Made by a program: the position numbers and the translations under genes. This document shows positions 42,028-46,324 of a stretch of 46,324 bases of DNA, in pieces. This DNA comes from an uncultured Bacillota bacterium (GTDB lineage: Bacteria > Bacillota > Clostridia > Christensenellales > Borkfalkiaceae): positions 1 through 46,324 of the forward strand of contig CASETU010000168.1 in NCBI GenBank assembly GCA_949290895.1, written 5' to 3'. Position 1 is the stretch's first letter, and the number at the start of each line of letters is the position of its first letter. Below the pieces are notes generated by a model. It did not search any database and was not told the DNA's origin. It was given only the letters and a program-made list of their open reading frames with translations.

Positions 42028-42842
42028 ATAAAGTCGCCGTCATCGGCATCGTGGGCAATTCGGTGTTCCTTCCCGTTCAAAAGTTTCACGTCGGCGGCGA
42101 AACGGTAGAGGCGGAAAGCGTCCGTTTCGAGTTCGGCGGCAAGGGATTCAATCAGGCGGTCGCGGCGGCGAGAATGGGCGCGGAAGTTTCCTTTCTCGCA
42201 GCGATCGGAACGGAATACGGCGAGGACGTCGATAAGTTTTTGCGGCGCGAAAAGATCAAGGCGACGCTCGTGGCAAAGAACAGCCCTACGGCGTTTGCCG
42301 CCATCGTCACCGATAAAACGGGCGCGAACCGCGTAACGGTCTATCAGGGTCCGCAGCTTACTTCAAAGGACGTGGAGGCTTTTGCGGAAGAGATCAAAAA
42401 GGCGGACTATCTGCTTTTGACAAACGAAACGGCGGAAGAAGTCAATCTCCGCGCGGCGGAGATCGCCTTTGAAAACGGCGTTAAGATCATCTTGAATCCC
42501 GCGCCGCAAAGGAAAAGCGACGAGCGGCTTTTGGACAAAGTGTTTTTGTTTACGCCGAACGAGCACGAGGCGGAGGGGTTGGAAAATTATCTCAACGTCT
42601 TGCAGACGCTCGGCAAAAAAGGCTGCGTTTATCGCAGTACGGGGGAAATCTTTCCTCCTACCGACGATGCGGCGGTGGATACCACTGGTGCGGGCGACAC
42701 CTTCAACGGTGCGCTCGCGGCGTCGCTGGCGGCGGGCAAAGCGCTGCGCGAATCGGTTCTGACGGCGGTCAAGGCGTCGGGAAAAAGCGTGACGAAAAAG
42801 GGTGCGGTATCGTCCATACCCTATGAATACGAAATCAGGTAA
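42024..42842 (+). CDS. PfkB-family carbohydrate kinase (ribokinase-like)
   Basis: A 272-residue cytoplasmic ATP-dependent kinase. It has the N-terminal PfkB signature FGGKGFNQAVAAARMG, the substrate/ATP core LNPAPQRK and FTPNEHEAEGL, and the C-terminal DTTGAGDTFNGALAAS with the catalytic Asp and anion-hole GAGD. At 272 residues it is slightly shorter than ribokinase (~305); the region just after FTPNEHEAEGL looks compressed. It phosphorylates a sugar or nucleoside; ribose, fructose and others remain possible. The ATGA overlap with the SIS gene suggests consecutive steps. Confidence 0.9.
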   Translation: MNKVAVIGIVGNSVFLPVQKFHVGGETVEAESVRFEFGGKGFNQAVAAARMGAEVSFLAAIGTEYGEDVDKFLRREKIKATLVAKNSPTAFAAIVTDKTGANRVTVYQGPQLTSKDVEAFAEEIKKADYLLLTNETAEEVNLRAAEIAFENGVKIILNPAPQRKSDERLLDKVFLFTPNEHEAEGLENYLNVLQTLGKKGCVYRSTGEIFPPTDDAAVDTTGAGDTFNGALAASLAAGKALRESVLTAVKASGKSVTKKGAVSSIPYEYEIR

Positions 42843-42853
42843 GGAGAAGCACA

Positions 42854-43543
42854 ATGCAAAAAGGACTGGATTTGTTATTGAAAAAGTATTCGGTGAGTAC
42901 GGCGGGAAAGCTCGAAGGTTTTCGCGCCGTAAAAATCGACGGCAAAGAGTATCCTCTTTTGCCGTGGGAAAGCGAAAGAAAGTTCGTTGAACTGAAATAT
43001 CTTGCGAAAAGCCGTTTGGGCAATCCCTGCACGTATCGCGTGGGGCATACGGTCGCAAAGGGCAGAGACGTATTTGAAGTTCTGCGCAGGGAAGCGGGCG
43101 TTGTGGAATTCACGACGGGCTCGGCAGTGCAGGAAGTATTTGCCATCGGCGGCGAAAGCGTGCTCAACGCCGTGCTGGAAACGAAAAGCGGTTTTGTCTG
43201 CACGTTGGAGATCGCCGCGACTTTGCCTGCGGGCGAGCGGGAAATCGAAAAGCACGAAATCATCACCGATAACGGTGTAGCGTGCGATATGGTGGTCGAC
43301 ACGCAGGTGCCGCAGTCGTCGGTGTACGTGTTCGGCGGTGATAAAAAGCAGTTTACCGACGTGGACGCGGAGCTTTACGGTTATACGCAGGACGAGGCTG
43401 CCGCGATACGCAACGCCTTTGCGCTTTGCAAGGACGAAACGCAAAGAAAACACAACGAGGAGCAGGCGAAACATCTCGACGCGGTCGTCGCCGCGGCGAA
43501 AAAGTCCTTAAGGGATACGGAGAACATAAAGGTGGTCGGTTGA
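42854..43543 (+). CDS. Unrecognised protein resembling a stand-alone Gfo/Idh/MocA C-terminal domain
   Basis: A 229-residue cytoplasmic protein I cannot assign to a named family. There is no Rossmann motif at the N-terminus. Residues ~95-200 (SAVQEVFAIGGESVLNAVLE, FVCTLEIAATLP, KHEIITDNGVACDMVVDTQV, QSSVYVFGG and FTDVDAELYGYTQDEAAAIRNAF) follow the order seen in the C-terminal alpha/beta sheet domain of Gfo/Idh/MocA oxidoreductases. The C-terminus is a charged helix. It sits 1 bp before a Gfo/Idh gene whose own nucleotide motif is atypical, so the two may form a complex. AAGGAGAAG lies before the ATG. This resemblance is by eye only. Confidence 0.5.
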   Translation: MQKGLDLLLKKYSVSTAGKLEGFRAVKIDGKEYPLLPWESERKFVELKYLAKSRLGNPCTYRVGHTVAKGRDVFEVLRREAGVVEFTTGSAVQEVFAIGGESVLNAVLETKSGFVCTLEIAATLPAGEREIEKHEIITDNGVACDMVVDTQVPQSSVYVFGGDKKQFTDVDAELYGYTQDEAAAIRNAFALCKDETQRKHNEEQAKHLDAVVAAAKKSLRDTENIKVVG

Positions 43544-43544
43544 T

Positions 43545-44621
43545 ATGGAAAGATTGAAAATAGCCATGATGAGTATGACCCACGGCCATACGCGCAAATA
43601 TTACGATGTATTGAAAAACAATCCCAAACTCGAATGGATTGCGGTGTCCACCGCGAACGAGAGCGTGAAAAATATATTTCTCGACAGCGTGCAAGGGATT
43701 CCGTGCTACGACAGCGACGAAGCGATGCTCGACGCGCACCCCGAAATTCAGGCGGTCGTGCTCGCCAGCGAAAACAGCGAGCATTTAAGGCAGGTCAGAT
43801 TGTGCGCAGAAAGGAAAATCGACGTTCTGTCGATGAAAATCCCCACCTTCGACATGGAAGAATATGCAGAAATGCAGCGGCTTGTCGCGGAGAGTGGCAT
43901 TGTGTTCCAGGTAGAACTCGAATTGCATTATAATCCCGTGGTGATGCGCATGAAAGAGCTTATCGCTTCCCGTGCGGTGGGGGATATGCAGGCTTTCAAC
44001 GCGACCAACATCACGCTTTCCCCCGTCTGGGCGTTCCCGTGGCAGGGCGTTCCCGAACAAAGCTACGGTAAACGCGTGCGCATCAAGGCAGGCAGCGATA
44101 AATTCCGCGGCGGAGCGCTGTGCGACCACCCGCATATTTTCGACTTGATTAGAGAAGTGTCCAAGAGCGAATTCGACGTAGTGTTTGCGAAAGTCGCGCC
44201 GAATATGCGTCACGAGATCGAAGAAGAAGATATGCTCACCGTCGTCGGCAGAATGAAAAACGGCGTCGTCTTTTCCCTCGACCCCAGCTGGTCGCGCGCG
44301 GAAAACAAGATCGCCGTTCCGGGGCCGGGCTGGGAAGTCGCGCCCAAGCGCATGGAGGTGAATATCGTCGTTCACGGAGAAAACAGCTCGATGTTCACCG
44401 ATTGTTTCGGCCCGAACACCTATCACAACGGTTCGCCGGAAAACAAATACACCGTGCAGTATACTTATTTCGACGAATGGGTCGGGCTGATAGACGAATT
44501 TGTGGAAAATATCCGTCTGCGCCGCACGCCGAAGATCAATCTCGAATGGCATAAAAACACCATCGTCGTGATGAACGCGATCTACGAAAGTATCGAAACG
44601 GGAAAAGCCGTACGCTTGTAA
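43545..44621 (+). CDS. Gfo/Idh/MocA-family oxidoreductase
   Basis: A 358-residue cytoplasmic oxidoreductase. The N-terminal Rossmann half lacks the usual GxGxxG and has AMMSMTHGHTRKYY instead. It still shows the DxAVVLAS-like AVVLASENSEHL and the KxP motif as SMKIP. The C-terminal half has GGALCDHPHIFDLIR, where the Asp and His of the canonical GGALxDxGxHxxD motif are preserved. Members oxidise or reduce sugars with NAD(P), and some use a redox cycle to cleave glycosidic bonds. GWEVAPKRMEVNIVVHG and a C-terminal helix complete the fold. It is the last gene of the operon begun at 40301, separated by 1 bp from the preceding gene. Confidence 0.85.
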   Translation: MERLKIAMMSMTHGHTRKYYDVLKNNPKLEWIAVSTANESVKNIFLDSVQGIPCYDSDEAMLDAHPEIQAVVLASENSEHLRQVRLCAERKIDVLSMKIPTFDMEEYAEMQRLVAESGIVFQVELELHYNPVVMRMKELIASRAVGDMQAFNATNITLSPVWAFPWQGVPEQSYGKRVRIKAGSDKFRGGALCDHPHIFDLIREVSKSEFDVVFAKVAPNMRHEIEEEDMLTVVGRMKNGVVFSLDPSWSRAENKIAVPGPGWEVAPKRMEVNIVVHGENSSMFTDCFGPNTYHNGSPENKYTVQYTYFDEWVGLIDEFVENIRLRRTPKINLEWHKNTIVVMNAIYESIETGKAVRL

Positions 44622-44628
44622 AAAAGTA

Positions 44629-44657
44629 TTGAAATTCAACGGTTTTTCTGTTACAAT
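44629..44657 (+). promoter_or_regulatory. Promoter of the GH20-like gene
   Basis: TTGAAA (44629-44634), 17-bp spacer, TACAAT (44652-44657) with an extended -10 TG. The -35 box lies in a small palindrome TTGAAATTCAA (44629-44639). No terminator is seen before it. Confidence 0.8.
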
Positions 44658-44719
44658 AATAGGCGGATATCATCGGAAATGACCGATACGTACCCTCAAA
44701 AAAGACAGGAGAAGGGTTT

Positions 44720-46138
44720 ATGAACGATTTGCATATTTATCCGTTGCCCGAAAAAATCGTAAAAAAAAGCGGCGTATACCGCTTGCGCGAAAGGGAAGTT
44801 TTCCGCGTGCCTTCCTCCTTCGGGGAGCGCCGCTGCGCTTTTTACAAGGAACTTTACGAAAGTTTCACGTTGGGGCTCAGCCGCGCGGAATTCGTCTTTG
44901 ACGACAATCTTCTAAACGAAATGCTCGCGGGTGACTTTGCGGGCGGACAAACGGAAAGCGGATACGATTACACGGTAAAGGTGAGCGAAAACGGCGTCTA
45001 TCTCGGCGGAAAGGACGATAAAGGCGTCGCGCGGGCGTTCACGGCGTTTTTGCAGCTCGTTTCCCCGTGCGGAAGCCCGCGGGCGACGGGGGTGCAAGTG
45101 CCGCTCTGTGAGCTTTCCGACCGTCCCGAAGTGCAGTTCCGCGGCGTGCATTTCTGTGTTTTTCCGCAGGTGAAAAAGGAGTTTTTGCGGCAGTTCATAC
45201 GCCTTGCGGGCATGTACCGCATGTCGCACTTTGTCGTGGAATTTTGGGGGACGTATCGCTTTTCCTGCATGGAAGAGCTCGGCTGGAAGGACGCGTCCTT
45301 TACGAAAGAGGAAATCCGCCCAGTGCTGGAAGAAGCCGCATGGCTCGGCATGGAGGTCGTGCCTTTCTTCAACTGTTTGGGGCACGCTGCGCAAAGCCGC
45401 ATTGCCTGCGGCGATCACGTCGTGTTGCAGCAGCAGCCCCTTTATGCGCCTTTGTTCGAGCCCGACGGCTGGACGTGGCGGACGGATAACCCCGACGTGC
45501 TGGCGCTTTTAAGCAAAGTGCGCGAAGAACTTTGCGAGCTGGCGGGAGCGGGGGAATACTTCCATATCGGCTGTGACGAAGCGTTCAGTTTCGCCGCGTC
45601 GCGCGGCGTTGCCGCGGCGGAAAAAGGCAAACTGTTCGCGGAATATATCAACTCCATAGCGCGCGAAATGCGCGGAGCGGGGCGAAAGATCATCGTCTGG
45701 GGCGATCAGCTTCTCGACGCGAAAAAATTCCCGCCGCCGTATTGCGCAAACCAGGTGCCCGACGCCGACACGGCGGGCGCGCTCGATCTGCTCGATAAGG
45801 ATATCGTCATCGCGGATTGGCAGTACGACGTGAACGAAGGGGAAATAGAGACGAGCAAATATTTCAAAGAACGCGGGTTTACCGTGCTCGGCTCGCCCTG
45901 GCATTGCAGCGAAAACATCGCCGCGCACGCAAATACCGCTTTAAAATACGGGTACGGCGTTCTTTTAACGACGTGGAACGTCACGTTTCCTTTTATCGCG
46001 CAGCTTTTGCACGCGGCGGAGCTCATGTGGCAGGGCAAATCGCTTTTGAGTTATCCCGAGTGGATGTCAATTTCGGGCAATTTGTTGCGAAAACTCTCGC
46101 CCAAGCAACGCACTTTCGGTAAAGTATGGCTCGGATAG
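44720..46138 (+). CDS. GH20-like beta-N-acetylhexosaminidase
   Basis: A 472-residue hydrolase. The N-terminal ~130 residues form the GH20b-type domain (LHIYPLPEKIVKKSGVYRL, GYDYTVKVSENGVYLGGKDDKGVARAFTAFLQL). The catalytic barrel follows with FRGVHFCVF, FVVEFWGTYRF, FFNCLGHAAQ and the general acid pair D286-E287 in FHIGCDEA. GH20 enzymes remove terminal beta-GlcNAc or GalNAc with help from the substrate's N-acetyl group. No signal peptide, so it acts on imported oligosaccharides. AGGAGAAGG precedes the ATG. It has its own promoter after the Gfo/Idh operon. The released GlcNAc could join the pathway fed by NanE. The exact linkage is unknown. Confidence 0.88.
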   Translation: MNDLHIYPLPEKIVKKSGVYRLREREVFRVPSSFGERRCAFYKELYESFTLGLSRAEFVFDDNLLNEMLAGDFAGGQTESGYDYTVKVSENGVYLGGKDDKGVARAFTAFLQLVSPCGSPRATGVQVPLCELSDRPEVQFRGVHFCVFPQVKKEFLRQFIRLAGMYRMSHFVVEFWGTYRFSCMEELGWKDASFTKEEIRPVLEEAAWLGMEVVPFFNCLGHAAQSRIACGDHVVLQQQPLYAPLFEPDGWTWRTDNPDVLALLSKVREELCELAGAGEYFHIGCDEAFSFAASRGVAAAEKGKLFAEYINSIAREMRGAGRKIIVWGDQLLDAKKFPPPYCANQVPDADTAGALDLLDKDIVIADWQYDVNEGEIETSKYFKERGFTVLGSPWHCSENIAAHANTALKYGYGVLLTTWNVTFPFIAQLLHAAELMWQGKSLLSYPEWMSISGNLLRKLSPKQRTFGKVWLG

Positions 46139-46190
46139 TTAAAAGACGTTTGACCGATTGCCGCGTTTTTTCAAAAATTATCGAACGGAT

Positions 46191-46208
46191 ATTGCGTTAT
46201 CGCGCAAT
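46191..46208 (+). other. Small hairpin after the hexosaminidase gene
   Basis: ATTGCG (46191-46196) pairs with CGCAAT (46203-46208). It is followed by A residues, so it is not a convincing terminator on the + strand. Nothing else was found in 46139-46240. Confidence 0.3.
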
Positions 46209-46240
46209 GTAAAAAAATTAAAAGCCGGGCGTTCATGATG

Positions 46241-46324
46241 ATATGCACCCCAAAAGTTGGACACTTTTGGAGGTGCATATTTTATGTCAAGGAAGAAGAA
46301 ATTTAACACAAAGTATAGCGCAGA
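46241..46324 (+). mobile_element. 5' end of an IS3-like insertion sequence (runs off the window)
   Basis: The segment beginning near TGCACCCCAAAAGTTGGACA has the look of an IS3/IS150-group left end and is followed at once by a transposase-like start. The first ~40 bases form a long imperfect hairpin (ATATGCACC... with ...GGTGCATAT, one bulge) that also holds the ribosome site. The right end and any target duplication lie outside the window. Confidence 0.6.
46284..46324 (+). CDS. IS3-family transposase OrfA, first 13 codons only
   Basis: ATG 46284 begins MSRKKKFNTKYSA before the window ends. This basic start is typical of IS3-group OrfA, which supplies the helix-turn-helix DNA-binding part of the transposase. 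TTTGGAGG lies just upstream. Only the start can be judged. Confidence 0.6.
   Translation, partial: MSRKKKFNTKYSA

Overview
The window reads as the chromosome of a Gram-positive, gut-type Clostridia bacterium. The placement as an uncultured Christensenellales-like lineage is my inference, from CUT1/Lpl-type sugar importers, YesM/YesN regulators, lipobox lipoproteins, strong TTGACA-N17-TATAAT promoters and roughly 50% GC. Nearly all genes are on the + strand; the exceptions are one regulator at 39073-40155 and an AraC remnant. I saw no rRNA, tRNA or CRISPR.

Region 1 (1-6425) is mixed. It holds the 3' part of an MsmK/UgpC-type sugar-import ATPase, a PF11449-like metal exporter with a structured leader, a CdaR/PucR-type regulator, an S41 protease, an HNH protein and a zinc-type alcohol dehydrogenase.

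Region 2 (6613-23984) is a carbohydrate locus. From one strong promoter run nanE, a DUF4127 gene, a large secreted GHL10/DUF187 glycosidase-like protein, an InlB-repeat lipoprotein, a substrate-binding lipoprotein, two ABC permeases, a ROK kinase and a flavoprotein. A second unit encodes an RpiR-type regulator and a GH38 alpha-mannosidase. The ROK kinase and NanE together suggest ManNAc -> ManNAc-6-P -> GlcNAc-6-P, yet no neuraminate lyase is present. The source may therefore be a ManNAc- or mannose-containing glycan rather than plain sialic acid. DUF4127 and the flavoprotein have no assigned step, which makes this the best candidate for an undescribed pathway.

Region 3 (24222-26921) is a MarR regulator, a MATE exporter and a cytidylate-kinase-like protein. 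An almost identical 20-bp operator stands before marR and before the MATE gene.

Region 4 (27012-38811) is a second glycan locus: a YesM/YesN two-component system, an ATPase-less importer (two permeases and a binding lipoprotein), two tandem paralogous beta-helix lipoproteins and an Ig-like lipoprotein. Both importers in the window lack an ATPase, so the MsmK-type protein at the left edge is a plausible shared motor.

Region 5 (38863-46138) contains an AraC remnant and a divergent GntR/LacI-type hybrid regulator whose promoter predicts a nearly leaderless mRNA. An intergenic region with two perfect inverted repeats follows. Then comes a cytosolic operon: TIM-barrel glycosidase-like protein, SIS isomerase, PfkB kinase, a stand-alone Gfo/Idh C-domain-like protein and an atypical Gfo/Idh oxidoreductase. 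A GH20-like hexosaminidase follows under its own promoter. The window ends inside the 5' end of an IS3-like element (46241-46324).
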